Shown here piece after piece: positions 1 to 8,910 of a DNA stretch of 64,000 bases. The notes beneath the pieces are model-generated. The model made no database searches. It was not told the DNA's origin and saw only the letters and a list, made by a program, of their open reading frames with translations. The stretch lies in assembly GCA_001464795.1 (NCBI GenBank), contig LNEB01000012.1:124001-188000 (forward strand), in the 5' to 3' direction. Origin of the DNA: Bdellovibrionales bacterium Ga0074139. GTDB taxonomy: Bacteria; Bdellovibrionota; Bdellovibrionia; Bdellovibrionales; Bdellovibrionaceae. The number at the start of each line of letters is the position of its first letter. Position 1 is the stretch's first letter. The position numbers and the translations under genes are program-made.

Positions 1-1957
1 TTCCGTTTTGGTTAATGACATCAAACATACGACTCATAGTACATGAGTTCACCACATTGACTGGCTTATCGGCTAAGCCATGAGCGTATGTATAAAAGTT
101 TTGAGTCATACACTTTTTAAACTCTTGCGAATCAGAAACCACATCACTGAGCTCAATGGCATTAGCCACAGTCCTAGGAGTTGTAAAAGCTTGCGAAAGA
201 CTTGTTGAAGCGTTTGTGGTCAAATTTCTAATGAAGTTTCCATCGGCATCAAACACAGGCTCGATGGATTGAAACGCTCCAAAGGAATTGTACTGACTAA
301 GTGCATAGCCAATCGGATTGATTTGTGAATGGCAGCCCACACAATTCAAAGCAGCTGTTTTGTTGTGGTAACGCTCACGAGTTGTCTGATTGGCATTGGC
401 CACAGGCTCAGAAAAAGAATCAGCAGGAAGACTGGGTGGCGGAGGTGCAGTTGATAAACAAAGCAGATTTTTTCTGTTATGAACACCTCGCATAATTGTA
501 TTTTCTGTGTGTCCACCGGAAAATAAAAGTGCTGCGCGGGTCATGAGTCCTGCTCTCTCACCCGCTGGAAACCGAACGGCATTGAGATCCGTGGTGTTCA
601 CAGGGGCTGGCGTACTTTGTCCATAAATTCTCATTAGACTTGACTGACGTGCTAGAGAAACATCCGTCATCATAAGATCTTTAAATGATTTGTTAGTTCT
701 TGATACAAACTGCATCAGTTCTGTGACTTCGTTACGCATGGCCACTCTTAAATTTTCATCAGCCGTAAGCCCTTGAGTCACAAGAGAAAATTTGGGGTGG
801 TTCTGATTATTATAGTTAGGTAAATCATCTAAATGCAGCCACTCGCTGGTGAACTGTGCAAGCATAGGATCCATTCTTTGAGAGACGTGATCCAGTGCTG
901 TCAGAAATGCAGCTGGCTGATAGAGGTCCTGGTTGCCCGCCATGGTCAGCAGTGTTTCATCAGGTAAAGATCTTGTGAATGTGAAGGCCAAGCGTCTGGC
1001 GATCGCATAGGAGGTGAGCCTGTGATGACTTCCCATGGGAGAAACGTCAATCTGCAGATGCATTAAAAATTGAGGTGACATCAAAACTTTAAAAATAACA
1101 GCGTTGACAGCAGCCACCGAAGTAGTGGCCAAAGTAAACTCTCTTTGCATAGATGCCATTTCATTGTTGAGGTTTGCATCAGTGGCATCAATCGGTCGAC
1201 CCCAGGATCTTAAAGTCAAATTTCTTATAAAAGCATCTCGGCATTCAATTGAAAGATTGCTAGCATTCAAATTGGCACAAGCACCACGGTTATAGTTTAC
1301 AAAAGTCGTTACAAACTGAGAGTAATAAGCTGGTGATGTGACCTGCGTGGCGATAGCATCTGCCAGATTAAAGTAATCACGAGTATGAATCACAGAAAAA
1401 TTATTATCTCCCGTGCTAAAGGCATTTCCAGAGTCTTCGGGTACACGTGAAGATAAATTCACACTTGTTAGAACTGTGCGAGCAGAAGTGGACCCTATTC
1501 CTCTGGTCAGCAAATCAGTCACAGCATTGACGTACTCAACACGGGAAAGCCTACGAGCATCTAAAGTTTGGGGCGGTTCAGTGGTCACACAGCTGAAGGG
1601 ATTTGTAACAGGTAAAACGTTAGGTGATTGAACACCACCTAGGGCTCTTGCGATATAGGAAACTTGAAGTCCTGATAGTTGAGTTAAATAATTCATTTGC
1701 GGAATACCTGCGATGGCTGCTGAGATTTGAGCTGCTGTTCGTCCCGCTTTACTGGAAATTGTCGTAGCCATATGACAGCTGGCACAGTTTTGTGTGTAAA
1801 GTGATTTACCCATTTCCACTTCATCAAGTGGTTCAATCACCGCCTGAGAAGCCAGTTCGATGGCCACATCATCAGCAAGCTTGAAGCTTGTGCCAGAGCA
1901 ATTTTGAAAAGAGAATAGAGCTATCGATGCTAATGCTAGCAGTGCTATGCTTTTCAT
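1..1957 (-). CDS. DUF1592/DUF1588-type cytochrome-like lipoprotein, C-terminus cut by window edge
   Basis: The reading frame opens with ATG at 1957 and stays open to base 1, so about 652 residues are visible and the end is missing. The N-terminus is a lipoprotein signal, MKSIALLALASIALFSFQNC, with the lipidated Cys at residue 20. A cytochrome-c motif (CASCH) follows in the first 70 residues. A second, CVGCHSQINPIGY, late in the protein is the hallmark of the DUF1588 region of planctomycete-type PSD1 proteins. The protein at 56609-58600 has the same layout, so the two are paralogues. The role of this family is unknown; secretion to the periplasm or outer membrane and heme binding are inferred. 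The ribosome site is a G-run, GAGGGGA, 5 nt before the ATG. Confidence 0.85.
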   Translation of the reverse strand, partial: MKSIALLALASIALFSFQNCSGTSFKLADDVAIELASQAVIEPLDEVEMGKSLYTQNCASCHMATTISSKAGRTAAQISAAIAGIPQMNYLTQLSGLQVSYIARALGGVQSPNVLPVTNPFSCVTTEPPQTLDARRLSRVEYVNAVTDLLTRGIGSTSARTVLTSVNLSSRVPEDSGNAFSTGDNNFSVIHTRDYFNLADAIATQVTSPAYYSQFVTTFVNYNRGACANLNASNLSIECRDAFIRNLTLRSWGRPIDATDANLNNEMASMQREFTLATTSVAAVNAVIFKVLMSPQFLMHLQIDVSPMGSHHRLTSYAIARRLAFTFTRSLPDETLLTMAGNQDLYQPAAFLTALDHVSQRMDPMLAQFTSEWLHLDDLPNYNNQNHPKFSLVTQGLTADENLRVAMRNEVTELMQFVSRTNKSFKDLMMTDVSLARQSSLMRIYGQSTPAPVNTTDLNAVRFPAGERAGLMTRAALLFSGGHTENTIMRGVHNRKNLLCLSTAPPPPSLPADSFSEPVANANQTTRERYHNKTAALNCVGCHSQINPIGYALSQYNSFGAFQSIEPVFDADGNFIRNLTTNASTSLSQAFTTPRTVANAIELSDVVSDSQEFKKCMTQNFYTYAHGLADKPVNVVNSCTMSRMFDVINQNG

Positions 1958-2073
1958 TCATTCCCCTCGTAAAACACTATCTCAATATTATGATATTCTT
2001 CGGGTTTTAGAAAACGAATGTTAAATAAAAGATTGTTTTATTGTAATGATACGCTCTAATTTGAGACATAGAC

Positions 2074-2466
2074 TCAAATTGAGTCTTGAGTCTTCTTAGG
2101 ACAAAAGCCATGACGCCATCCCATTTCAATGGGAAAAGCTCGGCACACAAGCGGTCTTGTTTTGTAAACTCCGCAACGATTCCCAACCAAATAACGACAC
2201 TTGCCTTCATCCGTTTGCTTGAAAGCAAACAAGCCTTTTTCAGGTCGATAAGCTGTAATGACTTTTTCCTTTTTGAGTCTTGCCACCACTTTTCGAAGGG
2301 GAAGCACTAAATCATCTTCAGTAATAAAATTAAGTCTGACTAGATCTTCGAACCTGACTTCGATGGGCATGGAGCAACAGGTGGCCACACAGGTTTTGCA
2401 GCTGGTTTTCGTATACTTCACCCAAGACTTGGGATTGTCTTTATCAACTTCTAATACTTTTGCCAT
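2074..2466 (-). CDS. YkgJ-family cysteine-cluster protein
   Basis: A small cytosolic protein of about 130 aa with the CxxC-x3-CC cluster (CKTCVATCC) near the N-terminus and further Cys in KCRYLVGNRCGVYKTRPLVCR. This is the layout of the YkgJ/UPF0153 metal-chelating family, thought to bind zinc or iron through a Cys cluster; no reaction is established. The ATG at 2466 (MAKVLEV) was preferred to an upstream ATG at 2535. The extra 23 residues look unlike the family and run almost to the divergent gene at 2551. The stop codon lies inside a nested palindrome at 2060-2086. Family call is good, function unknown. Confidence 0.75.
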   Translation of the reverse strand: MAKVLEVDKDNPKSWVKYTKTSCKTCVATCCSMPIEVRFEDLVRLNFITEDDLVLPLRKVVARLKKEKVITAYRPEKGLFAFKQTDEGKCRYLVGNRCGVYKTRPLVCRAFPIEMGWRHGFCPKKTQDSI

Positions 2467-2550
2467 AGTTTGTGACACTACTCTTAAAATTAAAAATATT
2501 CTTCTGTCAAAATTATCGACAGTGAAAAAATACAACTGTAGGCTTATAAA

Positions 2551-2940
2551 ATGATTATAAATCTATTCTTAAGTTTACTATTTTCAGTTCACGCAGGCCA
2601 AACCCATGACTTAGCAGGAATTTGGACTTCATCTGAGCCCAAAATAGAACTGCAATTGAAGGGTCAGGATTTGCAAATCATCCAGTGCTCAGAAAGTAAT
2701 CAAACTGGCTGCTTTCATTTCCAGTACAAAATCATCAACGAGCAGATTTTTTTAAACTCTCGCAAAGTGGGAGACCTATTCCCCTTTCATCTTTTGATTT
2801 ATGACTCTAATACCCAAATGACCGAGATGCATAAAATAAAACTGATCAACCAAAATCAAGTTGAGTACACCTATTCCTACACAAATATGGACGGTGCTGC
2901 TTTATTTCTAAAATCAGAATTAAAGAAAAGTACGAATTAA
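2551..2940 (+). CDS. small secreted protein of unknown function
   Basis: 129 codons starting MIINLFLSLLFSVHAG, a short but clean Sec signal peptide with likely cleavage after VHA. The mature part has two Cys (in IIQCSESNQTGCF) that could form a disulfide. Predicted beta-rich stretches (GIWTSSEPKIELQLKG, KIINEQIFLNSRKVG) suggest a small lipocalin-like or META-like beta fold. I do not recognise the family. It converges on the next gene with a 4-bp overlap at the stop codons and diverges from the YkgJ-like gene by 84 bp. Confidence 0.55.
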   Translation: MIINLFLSLLFSVHAGQTHDLAGIWTSSEPKIELQLKGQDLQIIQCSESNQTGCFHFQYKIINEQIFLNSRKVGDLFPFHLLIYDSNTQMTEMHKIKLINQNQVEYTYSYTNMDGAALFLKSELKKSTN

Positions 2941-4319
2941 AGCGACTGAGTGGCCTTCCAACTTAAGCCACGAAGAGCTTCGCACGTCTGCTGCGGATTT
3001 AGCCGTAGGGCCTTTCGCAAAGGACTTGCAGGAGCTTCAAATTGAATAAGCTGTTGGGGATCAATACCTGACCTTTGATAGCCGGCCACCACATCTGTGC
3101 TCCATTGGGCGATTGGTAGGCCTCGCGATTCAAACAAAAATCGTTGTAGTAAATTCACTTGGCTTCCACGAAGTTCATTATCAAGAGCATACTTTCGTAA
3201 AAGGGGTGATCTAAGCCCAAGTAAGTTTTTTGGCAGAATCTGTAATTTAGGATCTAGAAAACCTTTACGAAATTCAAAACTCACTTTTTCATTTTGTGAA
3301 AATTGAATCTGCTGTAAAATTTCAGCTTTTCTGCTGTTAAAAGCTTTGAGGGCCACCAAATCCATTTCATTTGTATGATTTAATTTTTGAATGGGACCAA
3401 AAATATTTGTTAAATGATTCATTGAACTTAATCGTCTTGGATGAATCCACTGTGAACAGTTCTTAACAGCATTTGATAACTGGCAATCCAAATCTTTAAG
3501 CATTGAAGGACAAAAGCTGGCTGCAAAAATGGCATATTTAAATTGGTTGTAATCCTTTGACTTCACAATATCAGATGATGTTTTGATAACATTAAGTCTT
3601 TGAATCGCCTGATCAAAAACATTTAAAAATCCAGCCTCGGGAACTTTTTGAGACAAGCATTGAAACCTAGGATTTTCATTTAAAGCCTTTAAACTTTCTG
3701 TTTGTAATCGCTGTATGTAACTATCAAATTCAGGCAAAGTAGGATGCTTTTCAAGTTGCGGTAAAAATCGAAGACCTTGAACGAAGCGAGGCCAAACAAA
3801 TGGACCATCAAAGATCAGATGCGGGCCCGTGGAATTGAGGGGACTTCGGGATTCATGACAAGCCATACATAAGGGTGGATTGGCAGGCCCCATACGGGCA
3901 GAGCCAGAGCTAAAATCAATATCAAAAAATTGGCTTTTGCCTGTATTTCTATCCACTAAAACAAGCTCTACGGATTTTGTTTGTCTGAGTGATGAGTGCC
4001 CCCCATTGATGGAAAAAAAAGCACTGGGAAGCTGAATCTTTCCACCAGGTAAGGATTGAAGATTGGTCATAATTACTCGAGGACTTTGCGGAATGGAATC
4101 CTGACCAGCGAAACTTGAATGAGCCACTATATAATGATTTTGAAAAACAGATGGCAGACAGCAGGCAAATTCATCAATGGAAATTTGAGAGTTGGCCACC
4201 TGTTGTATATATTGACGAATTCCCTGCTCGTTTAATTGAGCTATACCAAGTGCAGGAATTCTACACTTGGCAAAAAGCTGAAGACTGAAAAATAGAAAAA
4301 GTAAAACTTTAAAAAGCAT
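2937..4319 (-). CDS. secreted single-CXXCH protein of unknown family
   Basis: 460 aa with signal peptide MLFKVLLFLFFSLQLFA. The central block reads PANPPLCMACHESRSPLN, one c-type heme site. The flanks resemble the protein at 50612-52072: both have a YIV/YVIM block, an SPRVIM/NPRIIM block and then xxANPPxCxxCH. They are therefore paralogues of an uncharacterised periplasmic family. Only one heme site is seen here; the second, C-terminal site of the paralogue is absent. Its ATG follows directly after the TAA of the upstream diheme gene (TAAATG), so the two are probably translated together. A role in periplasmic electron transfer is inference. Confidence 0.7.
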   Translation of the reverse strand: MLFKVLLFLFFSLQLFAKCRIPALGIAQLNEQGIRQYIQQVANSQISIDEFACCLPSVFQNHYIVAHSSFAGQDSIPQSPRVIMTNLQSLPGGKIQLPSAFFSINGGHSSLRQTKSVELVLVDRNTGKSQFFDIDFSSGSARMGPANPPLCMACHESRSPLNSTGPHLIFDGPFVWPRFVQGLRFLPQLEKHPTLPEFDSYIQRLQTESLKALNENPRFQCLSQKVPEAGFLNVFDQAIQRLNVIKTSSDIVKSKDYNQFKYAIFAASFCPSMLKDLDCQLSNAVKNCSQWIHPRRLSSMNHLTNIFGPIQKLNHTNEMDLVALKAFNSRKAEILQQIQFSQNEKVSFEFRKGFLDPKLQILPKNLLGLRSPLLRKYALDNELRGSQVNLLQRFLFESRGLPIAQWSTDVVAGYQRSGIDPQQLIQFEAPASPLRKALRLNPQQTCEALRGLSWKATQSL

Positions 4320-5123
4320 TTATTTGAGTTGGGAATTCCAGCTGACCCTTTGAACATTCGAGGCCACCTGATTGTGGCACTGCATGCAAGTTTGGCTTAG
4401 GTTTCTAGCTTTTTCAAAAGCCAGTGGATTTTTTTGCGCTGCTAACTGCATCACTTCTTTTGTGTCCATTTCAGCTTTCACACGGTTGGCATCCCCCATG
4501 TGATCAAATTTTTTGGCCCCAAGATCGTTCAGTAATCTTAAGATTTCCCTGGCATTGGTCATCAAAACTTTGTAATTCTCAATTTTTGCAATGGAAGCGG
4601 TCACAATGTGATTATAATTGGCGGCGATGGCATTCATTGTTTTACAAAGATAGGGATTTTTACCAACGGAATTGCATTCCAAAGTGATCCGTCCCCAGCC
4701 ATTCCCAAACAATTGATTCCAATTCATTTGTCCTTGCGGATGGCTTGAAGAATGACAACTTGTGCACGTTTGACTGATTCGATTTGCGGTCACAAACATT
4801 TCAGGATTGGACTGCAAACTTTCTTGCTCTAATTGAAGTGACAACTGATTGAGCCTAAAAAAAGATTCCTTATGGGTGGCTACACTTTGTGGAATAATTG
4901 GCGCCAGCATTCTTGTTGTTTGATTAATACTTTCAGCCATTCCACTTAAATATTTTGGATCCAGTCGCATCAACACCGACTGAGATTCAATGGCATTGAT
5001 GGAAGTTCCTAGGTGCTTCATTTTTTGACAGAATTCAAGATGTGGAGTGCTTGCTGTACAAACACGCACCGCTTGCGCTTGAAAAGTTAAAAATAACAAA
5101 ACTAAACATAATTTTATTTTCAT
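4320..5123 (-). CDS. secreted protein with two CXXCH heme motifs
   Basis: 267 aa with signal peptide MKIKLCLVLLFLTFQAQA. Two heme-attachment sites are visible, CTSCHSS near the middle and CMQCHNQ close to the C-terminus. The surrounding sequence is mainly helical (long Leu/Gln/Met-rich stretches), as in cytochrome c-prime or diheme helical-bundle cytochromes. It is the first gene of a two-gene unit with the 2937-4319 gene, with no spacer between them. The ribosome site is AAGGGGA, about 6 nt before the ATG. Exact cytochrome class is not certain; periplasmic redox carrier is the likely role. Confidence 0.7.
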   Translation of the reverse strand: MKIKLCLVLLFLTFQAQAVRVCTASTPHLEFCQKMKHLGTSINAIESQSVLMRLDPKYLSGMAESINQTTRMLAPIIPQSVATHKESFFRLNQLSLQLEQESLQSNPEMFVTANRISQTCTSCHSSSHPQGQMNWNQLFGNGWGRITLECNSVGKNPYLCKTMNAIAANYNHIVTASIAKIENYKVLMTNAREILRLLNDLGAKKFDHMGDANRVKAEMDTKEVMQLAAQKNPLAFEKARNLSQTCMQCHNQVASNVQRVSWNSQLK

Positions 5124-5269
5124 AAAAATCCCCTTGGCAAAAATATGTATTTCAAGAATCTTTTGATTCCAATAAAATAATTTATTTTCATTTAATCAGC
5201 GAATCATTTGAGGCAAAATGTCTCGAATTAAAGTTTACTCAACAATGAACTATCTTAAATTGTTGTCCT

Positions 5270-6541
5270 ATGAGAGAAATTTTAATTATGACATTTAGTA
5301 ATCTAATAAAATCTGGCGACAACATTTTCATCCACGGCGCTGCTGCCACCCCATCTGTTCTGATTGATCAGCTTGTACAAATGGCTCCGCACCTCAAAGA
5401 CGTAACCATTTATCATCTTCACACTTACGGAGATGTGAACTATGCAAAACCTGAAATGGCAGGATCATTTAATGTAGTTAATTTGTTTGTTGGCTCTAAT
5501 ATCAGAAACTACATGAATTATGACCGAGTGGATTACCTCCCCTGCTTTTTATCAGAAATCGGACAGCTATTTCGCAGCCGAAAAATTGCCCTTGATGTGG
5601 CTTTGGTGCACGTAAGCCCTTCTGATCAGCAAGGCTTTTGTAGCCTTGGAACAAGTGTGGATGTGGCAAGGGCTGCCGTGGATTCAGCAAAAATTGTAAT
5701 CGCTCAAGTCAATCCACAAATGCCTCGCACCCACGGTGATGGGTTTGTTCCTGTCTCAAAAATTAATTTTGAAATCGATATCGATCAGCCTCTTTTCACC
5801 TCTAAAGCTTCCATACCAACGGAAGCTGAACTTAATATTGGGAAATTTATTTCTGAACTGGTCGAAGATGGATCCACTTTGCAAACAGGAATTGGAGCTG
5901 TTCCGGATGCAGCCCTTGATGCTTTAAAGCATCATAGAAACTTAGGTCTCCATTCTGAAATGTGGTCCAATCATGCCCTGGAGTTAATTAAAAAAGGGAT
6001 CATTGATAATTCAAGAAAAAAAGTTCACCCTGGCAAATCCGTTGCTGCTTTTGTAACCGGTGACAAAGAGCTGTTTCAATTTGTTCACGATAACCCCTCC
6101 ACACTTTTTTTAGAAGCTAGCTATGTCAATCAACCCAATACGATTGCTCGTAATCCTAAAGTGGTGGCCATCAATTCCTGTGTGGAAATGGATTTAACGG
6201 GTCAAGTTTGTGCCGATTCCGTTGGGCCTAAAATTATCTCTGGAGTGGGTGGTCAAATGGATTTTTTAAGAGCCGCAGTATTATCTGAAGGGGGCAAACC
6301 CATTATGGCCATGACTTCAAGATCCGCAAAGGGTTTTCCTAAAATTCGCTGCCACTTAAGGCCTGGCTCTGGAGTGGTCACCACACGCTCTCACATTCAC
6401 TGGGTTGTGACCGAATACGGCCGCGTGGATTTAGCAGGACTTACTTTAAACCAAAGAGCCAAGGCACTGATTCAAATTTCTCACCCCGAGGACCGTGAAA
6501 AATTAACTTACGATTGGCAGCAGATGATTCAAACCATTTAA
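5270..6541 (+). CDS. acetyl-CoA hydrolase/4-hydroxybutyrate CoA-transferase family enzyme
   Basis: 423 aa, full length for the class of CoA-transferases that move CoA between acetyl-CoA and short acids such as 4-hydroxybutyrate. Visible family blocks are LIKSGDNIFIHGAAATP near the start, then GIGAVPDAALDAL, and GLHSEM whose Glu230 is the expected catalytic glutamate. The C-terminal block KIRCHLRPGSGVVTTRSHIHWVVTE.. is also typical. Two in-frame ATGs exist, 5270 and 5288; the second has AGAGA upstream and would give a product six residues shorter. It overlaps the convergent YchJ-like gene by 4 bp. The acid substrate cannot be read from sequence. Confidence 0.87.
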   Translation: MREILIMTFSNLIKSGDNIFIHGAAATPSVLIDQLVQMAPHLKDVTIYHLHTYGDVNYAKPEMAGSFNVVNLFVGSNIRNYMNYDRVDYLPCFLSEIGQLFRSRKIALDVALVHVSPSDQQGFCSLGTSVDVARAAVDSAKIVIAQVNPQMPRTHGDGFVPVSKINFEIDIDQPLFTSKASIPTEAELNIGKFISELVEDGSTLQTGIGAVPDAALDALKHHRNLGLHSEMWSNHALELIKKGIIDNSRKKVHPGKSVAAFVTGDKELFQFVHDNPSTLFLEASYVNQPNTIARNPKVVAINSCVEMDLTGQVCADSVGPKIISGVGGQMDFLRAAVLSEGGKPIMAMTSRSAKGFPKIRCHLRPGSGVVTTRSHIHWVVTEYGRVDLAGLTLNQRAKALIQISHPEDREKLTYDWQQMIQTI

Positions 6542-6924
6542 TTCTTCACTTTTCCATCACGGAAATACCAAATTCCTTCAAGCCTTCGGAAACGACTGAC
6601 TTCATGATGAACAACCAATTGATGATTATCTAAAAAGTGAGCTTTAAATTCCACTGTGGCTTTGTTTTTTATTTCTTCAGAACTTAAAATTTCAAGTTTT
6701 TGAAACTGCACGCGGTCTCCCCACTCTTGATTAGCATTATGATCAAATTCAAAAGTGGTTTGGGGATCCGTCGTCAACTTTAAGTAGTCATAGGCTTTCA
6801 CAACATAAGCACAGTATCTAGACTGCATCAGCTTCAAAGCAGTGGGGGCCACATCTGTCCCTTGATGCAGAGGCTGACAGCAAGTTTTATAATTTTCAGA
6901 AGAACCACAGGGGCAAGTGTCCAT
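6538..6924 (-). CDS. YchJ-like SEC-C motif protein
   Basis: 128 aa starting MDTCPCGSSENYKTCC, the SEC-C zinc-binding motif seen at the ends of SecA and of the YchJ/UPF0225 family. The remainder (ALKLMQSRYCAYVVKAYDYL, and the C-terminal SRFRRLEGIWYFRDG) matches the NTF2-like fold of YchJ. A cytosolic zinc protein with no firmly assigned reaction. Its start lies 3 bp from the stop of the upstream DUF4097 gene on the same strand, so the two may be cotranscribed. Confidence 0.85.
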   Translation of the reverse strand: MDTCPCGSSENYKTCCQPLHQGTDVAPTALKLMQSRYCAYVVKAYDYLKLTTDPQTTFEFDHNANQEWGDRVQFQKLEILSSEEIKNKATVEFKAHFLDNHQLVVHHEVSRFRRLEGIWYFRDGKVKN

Positions 6925-6927
6925 TAT

Positions 6928-7596
6928 TTATAGACTCTTGATGTTCAGGTTTCCGCTTCCCGATTTCATGGAAACTTTAAAATCTGATTTTTCATCTTCT
7001 TTAAATGAGTTTTTAAGTTTTCCAGAGCCTGCACGAAATTCAGTATAAAACTTTGTACCCTTTAACAAAGTGACATTGGCATCCCCACTACCAGATTTAA
7101 TTTCAAGATCCCCTTTGGGAGTTTGATTGCTATAAATAAGATCTAGATTTCCACTTCCTATTTTAAAATCAGCTGAACCCTGTAAGCCAGTGACCTTGAT
7201 GCTACCAGAACCTAAAGCTGCACTGAATTCTTTGAAAGTGCCTTCAGCTTTGACATCACCCGATCCATGTTTGATAACCACATTAATAGAGTCAGGCAAC
7301 TGAACCCCAATGTTGGCTTTGCAGGACTGATTCCAAGATTTTTTCTGATGGATGGCTTTAATAATCAGTTGGTCACCTTTCAATTCTGTTTTGATCTGAC
7401 ACATTTGTTCAAAGTTTAATTTTGTGACATTCACGAAAACCTTATCTGCTGATTTTGATTTTTCTATATCAATCAGTCCAGACTCTGTTTCGAACAATAA
7501 GGACTTTATTTTTGTGGCATCGAATTCCTGCACATCCATCCGCGCCAGGGCAAAAACCGTAAACATTTGAGAAATAATAACGACAAATTTAAACAT
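6928..7596 (-). CDS. secreted DUF4097-type repeat beta protein
   Basis: 222 aa with an N-terminal signal (MFKFVVIISQMFTVFALA). The second half has six regularly spaced GSG turns (HGSGDVK, LGSGSIK, IGSGNLD, SGSGDAN, AGSGKLK, SGSGNLN), one per predicted beta-rung. This is the pattern of DUF4097/DUF2807 putative adhesin domains, which fold as a right-handed beta helix. The true role in this family is unknown and the adhesin label is historical. It diverges from the 7689 lipoprotein gene across a 92-bp region holding a palindrome and a direct repeat. The ribosome site is GGTGGGG. Confidence 0.78.
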   Translation of the reverse strand: MFKFVVIISQMFTVFALARMDVQEFDATKIKSLLFETESGLIDIEKSKSADKVFVNVTKLNFEQMCQIKTELKGDQLIIKAIHQKKSWNQSCKANIGVQLPDSINVVIKHGSGDVKAEGTFKEFSAALGSGSIKVTGLQGSADFKIGSGNLDLIYSNQTPKGDLEIKSGSGDANVTLLKGTKFYTEFRAGSGKLKNSFKEDEKSDFKVSMKSGSGNLNIKSL

Positions 7597-7611
7597 AAAA
7601 ACCCCACCTTT

Positions 7612-7657
7612 GTATCATTTTGATACTATCGACTGATTTTTTGCCACTATCAACTGA
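7612..7657. promoter_or_regulatory. palindrome plus direct repeat between divergent genes
   Basis: GTATCA-TTT-TGATAC forms a 15-bp inverted repeat at 7612-7626. It abuts two copies of ACTATCRACTGA, at 7625-7636 and 7646-7657, which match at 11 of 12 bases and are exactly 21 bp (two helical turns) apart. This layout between two divergent secreted-protein genes suggests an operator or activator site. No protein can be assigned to it. Confidence 0.4.
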
Positions 7658-7688
7658 ATTTGATTACTCTATAAATCGGGGGACTTCG

Positions 7689-8909
7689 ATGAATCAAATG
7701 ATGCGCTATTTTTCACTTTTACCAGCTGCACTGGTTGTCACCGTGTTATTCCAAAACTGTGGTCAAACAGGCCAAATCGCAGAGATTTCACCTGTCATAG
7801 AAAATATCACTGAAACTCCTTTGGATGTTGTGACTGATACCCCACCTGAAGTTTTCATCATTAAAGCTTTACCATCCACCCAGTTTATCTGTGAACCCTT
7901 TGGTGACAACAACCAAGCCCTTGCTAATGGTGGCCTCATTGCCCGGCTGGCTTACGTGGATCCCTCTCTGAACTTATCAGCCGGTGTTAAAAATGCTTTT
8001 GGAGTTAAAGATTACTTCAGTGCTGATCCTCAATTTATTAAAACAGAGTCACCTTTGTTTTTATCACAAATCAACGCTCCCAATCAAAATTTTGATCAGG
8101 GCTTTAGACTTTCTGACAATTCCTATTTATCCAATGGCTCGGGAGCAAAACTAATTGAATGGTTTGCCATTCATCTACAAAGTTTATTGAAGCTCAGTTC
8201 ACAGGAACAAGAGGGTGAATACGAACTGGCTACTATTTCAGATGATGGCAGCCGAGTTTTCTTAGGAGCCGATCAAAAAGAATATATTAATAACGACGGT
8301 GCCCATTCAGCAAAAATGAAGTGCTCAACGGAAACAGTGAACCTCACCCGCGAATCTAAAATTCCTCTCAATTACTTTTACAACCAAGGACCACGCACCG
8401 AAATTGCCAACGTCCTACTTTGGAGAAGAAAAACAGATAACTCGGCGAGTGGAAATTATAAACATTGCGGTAAAGCGGACAGAATTAAATTTTGGAACCC
8501 AACAGACAGTTCTGAAGGTGAATACGTTCGAGATATCCTAGCTGATGGATGGAGAATCGTAGGCGCTCAAAACTTTGAGCTTCCCGGTTCACAGGTCAAT
8601 CCTTGTGCGACTCAAAATACAAACCTCATTTCAAAAGCCATCTTTACAGCTCTTAATAACGGATCCACAAGGCTGGATCTGGAACTGGCCAGTGCTGCCA
8701 ACATTAAAGCGAGGCTTTATAGAATCGTGGGAACAGAAAAAATTCTGATCCAAGCCTATGATCTATCGGCTCAAATTAAAGACCGAGCTTCCATGGATCT
8801 ACAGAGCCTTGTGACCATGCAAGTCTATTCACTGGAAGTTTTACTAGAAATGCCGCTCAGTAAAACCCAAGTTTTAAATGAAGTGCGCTTTGAAGTTGTT
8901 AAACAATAA
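7689..8909 (+). CDS. FQNC-type lipoprotein with PA14-like domain
   Basis: 406 aa from the ATG at 7689, which has GGGGG six bases after-spaced upstream; an upstream ATG at 7620 would put the signal peptide inside the protein. The signal ends LPAALVVTVLFQNCGQ, a lipobox of the FQNC type. Residues about 60-260 carry PA14-like signatures: YELATISDDGSRVFL, a later NNDG turn, and PLNYFYNQGPRTEIANVLLWR. PA14 domains bind carbohydrate and occur in adhesins, glycosidases and toxins. The C-terminal third looks like a small beta domain. Likely an outer-membrane surface lipoprotein that binds glycans (inference). Confidence 0.75.
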   Translation: MNQMMRYFSLLPAALVVTVLFQNCGQTGQIAEISPVIENITETPLDVVTDTPPEVFIIKALPSTQFICEPFGDNNQALANGGLIARLAYVDPSLNLSAGVKNAFGVKDYFSADPQFIKTESPLFLSQINAPNQNFDQGFRLSDNSYLSNGSGAKLIEWFAIHLQSLLKLSSQEQEGEYELATISDDGSRVFLGADQKEYINNDGAHSAKMKCSTETVNLTRESKIPLNYFYNQGPRTEIANVLLWRRKTDNSASGNYKHCGKADRIKFWNPTDSSEGEYVRDILADGWRIVGAQNFELPGSQVNPCATQNTNLISKAIFTALNNGSTRLDLELASAANIKARLYRIVGTEKILIQAYDLSAQIKDRASMDLQSLVTMQVYSLEVLLEMPLSKTQVLNEVRFEVVKQ

Positions 8910-8910
8910 T

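Noticed and set aside
2258-2554. Plus-strand gene opposite the YkgJ-like gene
   Set aside because: A 98-codon frame is open but antisense to a recognised Cys-cluster protein and without signal or motif.
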